This document shows positions 1-8,624 of a stretch of 64,000 nt of DNA, piece after piece. A program made the translations under genes and the position numbers. The first letter of the stretch is position 1. The number at the start of each line of letters is the position of its first letter. The notes under the pieces were generated by a model, which was given only the letters and a program-made list of their open reading frames with translations, searched no databases and was not told where the DNA came from. The DNA is from CAVTTH01 sp963737545 (GTDB lineage: Bacteria; Verrucomicrobiota; Verrucomicrobiia; Chthoniobacterales; UBA10450): positions 434,001-498,000 of the forward strand of contig CAVTTH010000004.1 in NCBI GenBank assembly GCA_963737545.1. The letters run 5' to 3'.

Positions 1-51
1 ACATCGGCCCGATTGCGCGCAAGCAGATCGGCGAAGCCGCGTAGCGGTAGT

Positions 52-124
52 CTTACAGGGGAAGCTGCCGGCTTCCCATTGTCTGATTTGCGATGGCCGG
101 GAAGCTGACAGCTTCCCCTACAGG
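52..124. repeat. REPIN-like inverted doublet (GTAG class)
   Basis: Two palindromic units face each other. On the minus strand the unit at 99-124 reads GTAG followed by the hairpin arms GGGAAGCTG/CAGCTTCCC; the partner at 52-77 is a diverged copy (GGAAGC...GGCTTCCC). A GTAG head followed by a hairpin is the form known for REP sequences handled by RAYT transposases. The TAG stop of holA (118-120) lies inside the element, so the repeat seems to have set the end of that gene. Confidence 0.7.
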
Positions 125-1251
125 TTTGTCTGCCCGAGCAGCTTCACCACGACCTCGGTCAGGATCAGTTCGTGATCGAGTTGCGAAGTGACGATCTGTA
201 CGTTCGCCTGCAGACACGCCTCCAGTCCCGCAATCAACTGCGCGATCTCGAACCGGTGTGCGTTTTGTGCGGCGACGCCGAGCGCGAAGCCGTTGATCGT
301 CCCATCTTTTTTGCGCGGCAAATGCTCCTTCGCGGCCTCTGGCAGGCGATTGAGTGCGGCGATAAACGAAAACGGCGCCGCCGGGCGCGCGAGCCGATGG
401 CGCTGCATCAGATCTTTTGCGAGCAGAAGATTGCGGATTGTCGGCACGATCGCCACCAGCAAAATGCCAACGGCCGATTCACCTTGATCAAGCAATCCCC
501 TAACGAGCCTGAGCGCGCGATCGAGATCGGCGGCGGCAAGCGCATTCCCCAATTCGAAAATTACTCCGGCGCGCGAGAGCGGCACGAGCGTGCGAACCTG
601 TTCGACGGTCACTCGACGATCCGCACCGAGATAAAGATCGATTTTATCGAGCTCGTTCGTGATTTGCCGCGTATCGCCGCCGGTCAGTAAAACAAAGAGT
701 GCCAGCGCTTCCTCATCGAACTGCAAGCGTCGCTGGCGGGCGGATCTCTGCACGAGATCGCTCGCGGCTTCTTCCCATCCGGTCCGGCTCGCGTCGAGTT
801 TATCGATCACCTGCGTTTCCGCGCGCTGGTTGAGCGTCTTGTAAAACGAGCGGCGCTTGTCCACGTCCACAGCGCTGAACAGAAATTTCACTTCCTGACC
901 AAGGTCGGCGCCGAGCACAGCGGCGAGTTCTTCGAGCGCCTCCTGCACGCTGGCAGAACGACCGAGGGGACTATCCGCCAGAAAGTTGGCATTCTTTAGC
1001 CAGACCAGTTTTCCCATTCCGAAGAACGGCATGGTTTGCAACGCCTCAATAGTTGAACGAATGCGCGCCGCGGCCTGGTCCGCGTTATCGGCCGCGCCAT
1101 CGATGATCTCCAAACCGAAATCCCCCGCGTCAGCTGGCGTTAATTTCGTCGCGAGCTCCGCCGCCACGCGTTTCACTTCGCTTTCATCCGAGCCAACCAC
1201 GGCATGGATACTCGACGGAGGCGCGGCAGTTTTTCCTTTCACCTTCGGCAT
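118..1251 (-). CDS. holA: DNA polymerase III subunit delta
   Basis: This is the clamp-loader delta subunit, which opens the beta sliding clamp during replication in the cytoplasm. The 377-residue protein has the family layout: an N-terminal AAA+-like region without a working Walker A (starts near 'VVGSDESEVKRVAAEL'), the 'MPFFGMGKLVWLKNANFL' stretch and a C-terminal helical collar domain ('LIAGLEACLQANVQI'). The ATG at 1251 (MPKVKGK) is preferred; an in-frame GTG at 1278 would add nine residues. The stop codon is supplied by a REPIN-like repeat. Family assignment rests on overall pattern recognition, since HolA is poorly conserved. Confidence 0.85.
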   Translation of the reverse strand: MPKVKGKTAAPPSSIHAVVGSDESEVKRVAAELATKLTPADAGDFGLEIIDGAADNADQAAARIRSTIEALQTMPFFGMGKLVWLKNANFLADSPLGRSASVQEALEELAAVLGADLGQEVKFLFSAVDVDKRRSFYKTLNQRAETQVIDKLDASRTGWEEAASDLVQRSARQRRLQFDEEALALFVLLTGGDTRQITNELDKIDLYLGADRRVTVEQVRTLVPLSRAGVIFELGNALAAADLDRALRLVRGLLDQGESAVGILLVAIVPTIRNLLLAKDLMQRHRLARPAAPFSFIAALNRLPEAAKEHLPRKKDGTINGFALGVAAQNAHRFEIAQLIAGLEACLQANVQIVTSQLDHELILTEVVVKLLGQTNL

Positions 1252-1383
1252 CTCGAAACTGTAACCGGACTCGGTCACCGCGGCTGTGAAAAAATTTGAG
1301 AAGGAGGAGCGGCGCGCTGCGCTGTCAACATAACGCGTCGACCCTACTAACGCCGCACATCGGCATCGCTACAGGCCCCCAGC

Positions 1384-2286
1384 CTATTGCAAGGTTGAAG
1401 CCACATCCTTCGATGCGTAGTCGAGGAATTTTTCTTCGAGCACCGATGAGTTTGGAAATGTTCCGGCGTAAATGCGAGGAAGCGCGGTCTCGAACGGTTG
1501 ATGTCGACCGAGCGCATCGAGCAACGCGAGGAAGCTTCGTTTGTCAGTAGAAGCGAGAAAGCGCACCAGCCGTTCCGATTCGTCGTAAAAGGTGACGACG
1601 CGATCGGAAGGCGGATGAGTAATAGCAACCAGCGCCACGAGTGGAATCACGTCTTCCTCCGCGACCGCCTGGGAGTGCGGCTTGGCGATGTAACCGCGTG
1701 CGCGTTGATAACTGGCCTGGGCACCCTTGGAAATGTATTGCGCCAATCCTTCATCCAGCCAGCACGGAATACCGTCCGGATAGAACCGGTGCATGACGAG
1801 ATGAACGATTTCGTGCCCGAGGGTGTTATCGGAAAATCTGAACTTCGGATTGCGCTGAATGAAAAGACTGCCGGCGGAATGAATTCCACCGGTCCACTTT
1901 TCCAGATGGCCAAAGAGCTGAAATTGCTGCCAATCCTCCGGCTGCTCAAAAATGTAAACGTGCGATTTCGTATCGCCCGCGAGTTCGTCGCGTTCCAGCT
2001 CCTTGGTCACGACGCGATAATAAAATTCTGCTTCCACTGAAACCGGTGTGGCCACGTAGCTGTGAACGAAGTGATAAATGAAATGCTCGGTCTCGCCGTG
2101 CTTCCATTGTTCCGGATGAATGGCCAGCGCTTTTTCTCCGAGTGGGTTCGGATCGCGCTGGCTCAGCTGCGAAAATTCGACTTCGGGAAGGCTGTTGAGC
2201 GCCGACTGCGCGCTGATGCTTGCCGGGGCCAGGAAAGTTAACAGGAGAAGTAAACGAAACACACCGTCACTAACAGCTACAATCAT
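1384..2286 (-). CDS. secreted HExxH (gluzincin-type) metallopeptidase-like protein
   Basis: The 300-residue protein starts with a hydrophobic leader ending near 'ASISAQS' (residues about 9-28), so it is probably exported. Residues 158-162 form HEIVH and residues 177-183 form WLDEGLA. HExxH followed about 20 residues later by WxxEGxA is the zinc-binding pattern of MA-type gluzincins and DUF1570-like proteins. The substrate is unknown. It lies 35 bp downstream of the SnoaL-type gene on the same strand and may be co-transcribed with it. A GTG at 2262 is an alternative start directly before the signal peptide. Confidence 0.7.
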   Translation of the reverse strand: MIVAVSDGVFRLLLLLTFLAPASISAQSALNSLPEVEFSQLSQRDPNPLGEKALAIHPEQWKHGETEHFIYHFVHSYVATPVSVEAEFYYRVVTKELERDELAGDTKSHVYIFEQPEDWQQFQLFGHLEKWTGGIHSAGSLFIQRNPKFRFSDNTLGHEIVHLVMHRFYPDGIPCWLDEGLAQYISKGAQASYQRARGYIAKPHSQAVAEEDVIPLVALVAITHPPSDRVVTFYDESERLVRFLASTDKRSFLALLDALGRHQPFETALPRIYAGTFPNSSVLEEKFLDYASKDVASTLQ

Positions 2287-2321
2287 GCGAGCGGGTCGCT
2301 TCCAGGGTAGAGCTCAGGCGC

Positions 2322-3881
2322 TTATGGCCGCGGCGGATACACCGGCTTCCCCTCGTAAACTCGTTCGCCCTCAATCAATCGGCTCGGGCGTTTCCGCGGC
2401 GTGCTTTCGGGATTTTCCCCCGCCTTGTGGCTGTTACTTACTTTCTCGCGCGACGAGACAATCTTCGCGGCCCCATCAGAACCAACCATCACAATCTGGG
2501 TTTCTTCGGCCGTGCCCGTAACGCGGCGGTTCGTGTCGGAACTGGCAACGTCGAACGCAATTGAAAAGGCCAGCTGGTATTTTGATGTTCCCAGAGGCGT
2601 CACTTTCACCGGACCGGCCAGCATCCATTTGGCCGTGGCCCAGCGGGTGAAATATTGCTGGAAATCATGTCGCACGACGTCCCGACTAACGAGTCCCTTA
2701 TCAAGGTAGTCGACGTGGTCGGCGTAGAACGAAACAAGCGCATCCAGATCGCGTGACGAGACGGCGTTGATCTCGGTCTCGGCAAAAGCAGATCCTTCCT
2801 CTTGTGTGAAAGCGCGGCCCGTTGTCGCACTATTTGCGGCAGAGGCTGCCGGGGAACCGGCCGGAGCCGTCTGGTTCGGCACTGTCGCAGGGGGTGGAGC
2901 TGAAGTTGTGGTGCGCAGGTGCAGTTCCTGCGTCTGACCATTCGTAATCAAATAATCTTTATCGTCGTTTGTATAGTAAACGCGGGATTCGTCGGGCGAA
3001 GCGCAGAGATAAGCGGGCCGATCAGCGTTTCCGAGCGACTTCAGCCCTTGAAGAAGTTCCTTGTACCGATTCAGCTCGTTCACGGCTGTCTCCCCCATAC
3101 TCGACGCGGCTTGTTCGCCAGCCTTTGGTGGTCGCGGCAGCTGCAAAAGAAGGCCCCAGCCCGAACCGCCCATGCGAAATAGCTGGACATAGATCGCATC
3201 GCGAGTGAGCGCGACGTCCGACACACCCATTTCAGATGGTGTCCCGTTGGTCGTTTCCAAATACGCCAGCGGAACAAAACGGCTGGCTGTTAGCCAATAT
3301 CTTCCCTCTTCGCTTTCAATTTCTCCCGACCACAAATCGCCCCCTTCTGAATAGAACAATTCGCCGTCAGCGTTGAACACCGGAGACGTAATTCGATCGT
3401 GGCGTCGCACGAAAATCGGTACGAGCTCATGGCCGCCTTTGAGCATAAGCAAGGGGCCACCCTGTCCGCTAGCCGTCACAAAAATGGCGCGACTCTTGGG
3501 ATCATAGGCAACGCGCCAGAATCTCCCGCCCTTGGGCGCTTCGCAAATCTTCGTTAGGCGGCCGGTTTGCGGATCGAATGTCCAAAGGCTCTTCTCGGTC
3601 ACACAAGAAATTTCGTTACCGTCGGAACGAGCAATTCCGCAGAGGGAGTGCTCAGGCGGCAGTTGATTAAGCGGAACCGTTCGAACTGTTTGATCACTCA
3701 GATTGATTTCGCGCAGCGTTCGTTGATTCTCGACGTTACCGATAGCGTAGATTCGTTGTCCATCGTCTGAGAACACGGCGTCCCCGGCGAAAGAATGCGC
3801 GGCAATTAGGATGCCGAGCAGGATTGCGAGCGTGCGCTTTGATGACGCACAAACGTCGCAACATCTTGATGGCTCATCCAT
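2322..3881 (-). CDS. secreted protein with propeller-like N-terminus and C-terminal SnoaL/NTF2-like domain
   Basis: The ATG at 3881 gives 519 residues; a longer reading starts at 3914 and overlaps uvrB by 8 bp. An export signal is visible ('RTLAILLGILIAAHSFAG'). Residues about 35-330 hold WD/NHL-like short strands ('DGQRIYAIGNVENQR', 'FDPQTGRLTKI'), consistent with a beta-propeller. A proline/alanine linker follows, then about 100 residues resembling a SnoaL-like NTF2 fold ('INAVSSRDLDALVSFYADHV', 'TRWATAKWMLAGPVKV'). The tail is basic and proline-rich. No catalytic function can be read from the sequence. Confidence 0.6.
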   Translation of the reverse strand: MDEPSRCCDVCASSKRTLAILLGILIAAHSFAGDAVFSDDGQRIYAIGNVENQRTLREINLSDQTVRTVPLNQLPPEHSLCGIARSDGNEISCVTEKSLWTFDPQTGRLTKICEAPKGGRFWRVAYDPKSRAIFVTASGQGGPLLMLKGGHELVPIFVRRHDRITSPVFNADGELFYSEGGDLWSGEIESEEGRYWLTASRFVPLAYLETTNGTPSEMGVSDVALTRDAIYVQLFRMGGSGWGLLLQLPRPPKAGEQAASSMGETAVNELNRYKELLQGLKSLGNADRPAYLCASPDESRVYYTNDDKDYLITNGQTQELHLRTTTSAPPPATVPNQTAPAGSPAASAANSATTGRAFTQEEGSAFAETEINAVSSRDLDALVSFYADHVDYLDKGLVSRDVVRHDFQQYFTRWATAKWMLAGPVKVTPLGTSKYQLAFSIAFDVASSDTNRRVTGTAEETQIVMVGSDGAAKIVSSREKVSNSHKAGENPESTPRKRPSRLIEGERVYEGKPVYPPRP

Positions 3882-3906
3882 GTGGCGGATCTCCCGATGA
3901 TGGACG

Positions 3907-6159
3907 TCAAACACGAGATCTTCTGCGACTGGCAGCGCGCGTGTATTTCACCGGCTTCCGTTTTGGCTCAATCCTGGTCAAACCGGTCCCACTTTTCACT
4001 TCCATGATTTGATCACGGAGCAATGCGGCGCGCTCGAATTCCAGATTGGCCGATGCGCGTTGCATGTCGTCTTCGAGCTCACGCAGAAGTTCGGTGAGAT
4101 TGAAATCACCGCCCGCTTCCTGGATGACCGACGCCGCAATCTCGCGACCGCGCAAAATTGTATGCAAGCTTTCCTGCACTGCCCGACGCACAGTCTGCGG
4201 CGTGATGCCATGTTTCTCGTTGTATTCCATCTGCTTCGTGCGCCGATATTCTGAGATCGAAATCAGTGCCTGCATGCTTTGCGTCACACTATCAGCGAAC
4301 AAGACGACCTCGCCGTTGACGTGCCGCGCGGCGCGGCCAGCGGTTTGAATCAGTGAAGTCTGGCTGCGAAGAAAGCCTTCCTTATCGGCGTCGAGGATGC
4401 AGACGAGCGAAACTTCAGGAAGATCCAATCCTTCGCGGAGCAGATTGATCCCGACGAGAACATCGAAATCACCGGCGCGCAGGCCACGCAGAATTTCCAC
4501 GCGTTCGATCGTATCGATGTCGCTGTGCAGATAACGCACCTTTAATCCGACATCGCGCAGGTAATCGGAAAGATCCTCGGCCGTTCGCTTGGTCAGCGTG
4601 GTGACGAGAACGCGTTCCTGTTTCTCCACCCGCTCGCGACAAAGCTCGATCGTGTCGTCGATCTGATGCTGGAGCTCTTTCAGTGTGATCTTTGGATCGA
4701 GTAATCCCGTCGGACGAATGATCTGTTCGACGACGAGAGGCGCGCCCGCAGTGTGCACGTCGAATTGCTCCGGCGGTTGATCGGTACGGGAAAGCTGTAG
4801 CGGCGCTCTTTGAGCGCCGTTGTCTTGAATACCTCCCAGAAAGCGACGGTCAGAGACCGCCGCTACAGCCTCGCCAGCCACCAGCGCAGGCACTAACTCT
4901 TCTTCGCCGATGCGCGCGCGCTTGTGCGGAAAGTAGCCAGCGTTGCCGACGATGCTGTTCTTGATCTCGAACTCCGCCGGCGTCGCACTGACATAGACGA
5001 TCTGATTGGTCATCCCCATGAACTCCGGAAAATTAAGGGGGCGATTATCGAGCGCGCTCGGAAGTCGAAATCCGTACTCGACCAGTACGGTCTTGCGCGA
5101 CTTATCGCCTTCATACATGCCGCCGATTTGAGGAACGGTGGCGTGCGATTCATCGATCACGAGAAGGAAATCGTTGGGGAAAAAATCGAGCAATGTAAAT
5201 GGCTTCGACCCCGGTGGTCGCCCGGAAAGGTGGCGCGAATAGTTTTCGATCCCGCTGCAGAAACCCATCTCCTGCAACATCTCGAGATCGTATTCCGTGC
5301 GCATCTTCAGGCGCTGCGCTTCGAGCAACCGGCCTTGTCCTTCGAGAACCGTGATTCGTTGATCGAGTTCCGCCCGGATCGAGGTTAGCGCGCGATTCAA
5401 TTTGTCCGCCGGAGTGACGAATTGTTTCGCGGGATAAAATGTGATCATCCCTAACGACTCATGAGCGTGGCCGGTCAACGGATCGAAGCGCGTAATGGCA
5501 TCGATTTCATCGCCGAAAAACTCGAGGCGGATCGCCTCTTCGTCAGCCGTTGCCGGATAAACCTCGACCACATCCCCGCGGACGCGGAACTTGCCGCGCG
5601 AGAAACTCACGTCGTTCCGCTCGTATAGCATGTCGACCAGCCGGCCCAAAACGGCTTCGCGGGAAATCTGCTGACCGCGTTTCACCGTCAGCAGCATGCG
5701 CAGGTAGTCTTCCGGCGAAGTCACGCCGTAAATACACGAAACACTCGCGACGACGATCGTATCCCGGCGCGAAAGCAGCGCGCTGGTGGCGGCGAGCCTC
5801 AGCCGCTCGATCTCTTCATTGATCGACGAATCCTTTTCGATGTAGGTATCCGACCGCGGAATGTATGCTTCCGGCTGGTAGTAATCGAAATAGCTGACGA
5901 AATATTCGACCGCATTGCGCGGAAAGAATTGTTTGAACTCGGAGTAAAGCTGAGCCGCAAGCGTCTTGTTATGCGAAATGATCAGCGCCGGTCGATCGAG
6001 CTCGCGGATGACATTTGCGATCGTGAAAGTTTTGCCCGAGCCGGTGACGCCGAGAAGAGTTTGATGCCGATTCCCTGCTTCAACGGACTTGATCAACTTC
6101 GCGATGGCCTGTCCCTGGTCGCCGCGCGGCGTATAGTTCGATTCGAGCTGAAACGGCAT
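3907..6159 (-). CDS. uvrB: excinuclease ABC subunit UvrB
   Basis: UvrB is the DNA helicase-like damage-verification subunit of nucleotide excision repair. Visible landmarks are Walker A GVTGSGKT (residues 37-44), the beta-hairpin region 'YFDYYQPEAYIPRSD', the DESH box ('LLVIDESHATVPQIGGMY'), the helicase motif VI region 'QTAGRAARHVNGEV' and a C-terminal UVR motif ('LEFERAALLRDQIMEVK') that contacts UvrC/UvrA. At 750 residues it is about 80 longer than usual. The extra sequence lies between 'SATPAEFEI' and 'VVEQIIRPTG' and includes a translated REPIN-like palindrome (4794-4869). All catalytic motifs are intact. Confidence 0.96.
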   Translation of the reverse strand: MPFQLESNYTPRGDQGQAIAKLIKSVEAGNRHQTLLGVTGSGKTFTIANVIRELDRPALIISHNKTLAAQLYSEFKQFFPRNAVEYFVSYFDYYQPEAYIPRSDTYIEKDSSINEEIERLRLAATSALLSRRDTIVVASVSCIYGVTSPEDYLRMLLTVKRGQQISREAVLGRLVDMLYERNDVSFSRGKFRVRGDVVEVYPATADEEAIRLEFFGDEIDAITRFDPLTGHAHESLGMITFYPAKQFVTPADKLNRALTSIRAELDQRITVLEGQGRLLEAQRLKMRTEYDLEMLQEMGFCSGIENYSRHLSGRPPGSKPFTLLDFFPNDFLLVIDESHATVPQIGGMYEGDKSRKTVLVEYGFRLPSALDNRPLNFPEFMGMTNQIVYVSATPAEFEIKNSIVGNAGYFPHKRARIGEEELVPALVAGEAVAAVSDRRFLGGIQDNGAQRAPLQLSRTDQPPEQFDVHTAGAPLVVEQIIRPTGLLDPKITLKELQHQIDDTIELCRERVEKQERVLVTTLTKRTAEDLSDYLRDVGLKVRYLHSDIDTIERVEILRGLRAGDFDVLVGINLLREGLDLPEVSLVCILDADKEGFLRSQTSLIQTAGRAARHVNGEVVLFADSVTQSMQALISISEYRRTKQMEYNEKHGITPQTVRRAVQESLHTILRGREIAASVIQEAGGDFNLTELLRELEDDMQRASANLEFERAALLRDQIMEVKSGTGLTRIEPKRKPVKYTRAASRRRSRV
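4794..4869. repeat. REPIN-like palindrome inside uvrB, in frame
   Basis: The ends are exact inverted repeats: GCTGTAGCGGCG and CGCCGCTACAGC. Each half holds its own small hairpin (GGTCTCTGACC on one side, GGCGCTCAAAGAGCGCC on the other), and each half is headed by GTAG. This is the REP-doublet architecture. It is read through without a stop, giving roughly 'VAAVSDRRFLGGIQDNGA' plus flanking residues near residues 430-455 of UvrB. Confidence 0.8.
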
Positions 6160-6215
6160 CGGGCAATATGGCGCAAGGCCGATTGAGGCACAATGCGTCG
6201 AACCGCGGCGAGCGG

Positions 6216-7952
6216 TTAATCTCGCCCGAGCACTGCGTGAATCTTCACCAGCTGTTGCTTGCCTTTGACCGAAACTTCGCCCAGCACCCTGGTTCGAAAC
6301 GATTTCGTGCTCTCGGCCAGTGTCTCATCGCTCACAATAATGTCGGTGTCGTAGTCGGGATTGCGAGTTAGCGCCTCCAAACGCGATGCGATATTCACGC
6401 CGTCGCCGATCACGGTGTAGTTATAACGCTCGGGCGAGCCGATGTTGCCCGCGACGACGATCGCGGTGTGAATGCCAATACCGAGGCGCAAGGCACGGCC
6501 GTCGCCGCCGAAGAGCCGCTGATCTAATTTGCTGAGCGCCGCATGCATCTCGAGCGCTGTCTCAATTGCTTGCGAAGCCTGGTCGGGCATCTCCAACGGC
6601 GCGCCAAACAACGCCATCACGGAGTCGCCGATGTACTTGTCCACGACCCCGCCGTGTGCATCGACGATTTGACTCATGGAAGTGAAATAGGCGTTGAGCA
6701 CTTCCAGCAATTGAGCCGGCGTCAGTCGCTCGCTCAGCGGAGTGAAATCACGCAGATCGGAGAACAGGATGGTGACTTTTTTTTCCTCGCCACCGAGCGT
6801 GAGTTGCCGGCGCGTTAGCTCGGCGGCAATGGCGGGTGAGGTTACTTTCCCAAGCAGATCGCGAACCTTATCGCGCTCGGCGAGTCCAGCGGTCATGGTT
6901 TGGAAAGAGCGAGCGAGCTGGCCGAGTTCGTCATGCCGACGGAGTTCTCTGCCCTCCTGCGAAGTGTAGTCGCCGCTCTCGACACGTTGCGCGTTTTCTG
7001 CCAGCCGCAAAACAGGTCGACTCAAGGAGCCGGCGATTCCGCCGACCGCCAGGACGGAGAGCAGGAGCCCGGCCAAACCGATAATTACCAAGAGCGCTTC
7101 CAAGGCACGAAACGGCGCGAGCTCTTCTTGAAGGTTCCTTTGCAAAGCCACCGCCGCCATTCCGTTGCGGACATCGAGCGTCTCCAAAAGCGTTATGAAC
7201 GGCACCTTTCCGATCGCGACGCGCGTCGGTCGGTTCGCCGGCCCTTTCACATTCTCGAGCGCGACCAGCAGCTGCTTCCGTCTTGGTACATCGAATGTCG
7301 AAGCTAAAATCCTCCAAGGCGGTGACCCGGTATTTTGATCGATGAATGAAACTGCCTGGCTCGTTAGGCGACCAAGCTCGACGGCAAACGCATCGTCGAC
7401 TCGGAACCCGAGGCAGATCCAGGCGATTGGCTCCGGCGCGAGCAGAGGGACGACAACCACGGCATAGAGTTTTCCATCGCGCATGGTGAGCCCGCGAGAC
7501 TCCAGCGTCTCGTCTCTTTCGGCGGAGGCAATCAAGTCCGGCAAATCGAAGGCGACTCCGTCGCGCCGTGGCTCCTCGCTATCGTAGAGCGTGCGTTTCT
7601 GGAGCGAGACCAGCACCATAAAGCTCGCCTTGATCCGATCGCGCCAGTTTTGCATCGCGAGACGAATCGTGGCGGGATCGTCGGCGCTGCTGCCGAAGGC
7701 CTGCTTGAATCCATAGTCGTAGGCGAGCAAGCGCGCCTGCCCGTTCAATTCATCGAGCCGTCTCTCGGTCAATGTGGCAAAGATGCGCGAACCGCTGCGA
7801 AGAGTGCGTTCGATTTGCCGTAGCGCATGACGCCGGTTTGTCTGCAGCACGATTAGAAAACTCGCCGCCAGAAGGAGAGCGATGAGAGAGAGGAAAAAGA
7901 AAGCAAGACGCGCGCGAAACGTGCGGAAGGGCAATCGCAGCAGTGATTTCAC
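6216..7952 (-). CDS. membrane HAMP-linked class III adenylate/guanylate cyclase
   Basis: The 578-residue protein has a first membrane helix (about residues 14-36), an extracytoplasmic sensor of Cache-like size (about 40-275), a second helix ('ALLVIIGLAGLLLSVLAVGG'), a HAMP linker ('PVLRLAENAQRVESGDYTS') and a C-terminal class III cyclase domain. The metal-binding Asp sites are visible in 'ILFSDLRDFTPLSE' and 'YIGDSVMALFG', followed by 'YTVIGDGVNIASRLE'. It would turn ATP (or GTP) into a cyclic nucleotide in response to an external signal. It is the last gene of a probable operon with the cupredoxin and the outer-membrane-like protein upstream. Confidence 0.9.
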   Translation of the reverse strand: MKSLLRLPFRTFRARLAFFFLSLIALLLAASFLIVLQTNRRHALRQIERTLRSGSRIFATLTERRLDELNGQARLLAYDYGFKQAFGSSADDPATIRLAMQNWRDRIKASFMVLVSLQKRTLYDSEEPRRDGVAFDLPDLIASAERDETLESRGLTMRDGKLYAVVVVPLLAPEPIAWICLGFRVDDAFAVELGRLTSQAVSFIDQNTGSPPWRILASTFDVPRRKQLLVALENVKGPANRPTRVAIGKVPFITLLETLDVRNGMAAVALQRNLQEELAPFRALEALLVIIGLAGLLLSVLAVGGIAGSLSRPVLRLAENAQRVESGDYTSQEGRELRRHDELGQLARSFQTMTAGLAERDKVRDLLGKVTSPAIAAELTRRQLTLGGEEKKVTILFSDLRDFTPLSERLTPAQLLEVLNAYFTSMSQIVDAHGGVVDKYIGDSVMALFGAPLEMPDQASQAIETALEMHAALSKLDQRLFGGDGRALRLGIGIHTAIVVAGNIGSPERYNYTVIGDGVNIASRLEALTRNPDYDTDIIVSDETLAESTKSFRTRVLGEVSVKGKQQLVKIHAVLGRD

Positions 7953-7970
7953 ATTCGCAAGGATTAAACG

Positions 7971-8624
7971 TCAACGATAACCGGCGTTGGAATCCGCCGG
8001 GCTGCGGCGTAGTCGGAAATCCGGTTTCAGATCCAATTGGAAGCTGACACTTGCATCCGCAGTCGCGCGCTGCCGCGGTCGAGACGACGGATCCCGTAAT
8101 CGCGGTTGCCAGACTTCCACGTCATAAGTTCCGGTCGGCAAATCGCGGAGCTTCGCCTCGCCATTGGCACCAGTGATACTGAACCAGGGTGTCGGCACGA
8201 CCAGGATATATCCAATCATCCAGTCGTGAATGTTGCATCCGAGAGTCACGAGTCCTGGCTTGTCGAACACGATTGGGTTGGGCGGCGTTCCGGAGTAAAG
8301 CGGCAGCTCGAACTTCTTTGCCGGCGAGAACGAGTAGAGATGATGCTTGACCGTATCCTGATTGGGAAACTGAACCGGACTACCGACCTGAACTGCGCTG
8401 ACATAAGGAACGAATTGCTTGTCACGCTGCGCAACTACGGCCTGCGCCTTCGCAATCGGCGCCTTTCCTGAAACAGGCATAGCGTAAACCACGGCGTCCT
8501 TCACCGGTGCGCCACCGTTGTCTTTGACGGTAACCAAGATATTTCCTGCACCCGCCGATGCCGTGGCATAAAAGAGAAGCATCGCATGCAGGCAGCTCCG
8601 CCGATGCCGCTCAAAAGCTCGCAT
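7971..8624 (-). CDS. periplasmic cupredoxin-like protein (methylamine-utilisation type)
   Basis: A start at 8624 (MRAFERHRR) puts a signal peptide ('LLFYATASAGAG') directly at the N-terminus. The mature part has a cupredoxin fold pattern with plausible type-1 copper ligands: a His in 'DTVKHHLYSF' and the Cys-His-Met cluster in 'GCNIHDWMIGY'. The C-terminal half ('GEAKLRDLPTGTYDVEVWQP') resembles a carboxypeptidase-regulatory-like beta domain. The start overlaps the end of the upstream gene by 14 bp, and the cyclase follows 18 bp later, which suggests translational coupling. Redox or copper sensing for the cyclase is inference. Confidence 0.75.
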   Translation of the reverse strand: MRAFERHRRSCLHAMLLFYATASAGAGNILVTVKDNGGAPVKDAVVYAMPVSGKAPIAKAQAVVAQRDKQFVPYVSAVQVGSPVQFPNQDTVKHHLYSFSPAKKFELPLYSGTPPNPIVFDKPGLVTLGCNIHDWMIGYILVVPTPWFSITGANGEAKLRDLPTGTYDVEVWQPRLRDPSSRPRQRATADASVSFQLDLKPDFRLRRSPADSNAGYR

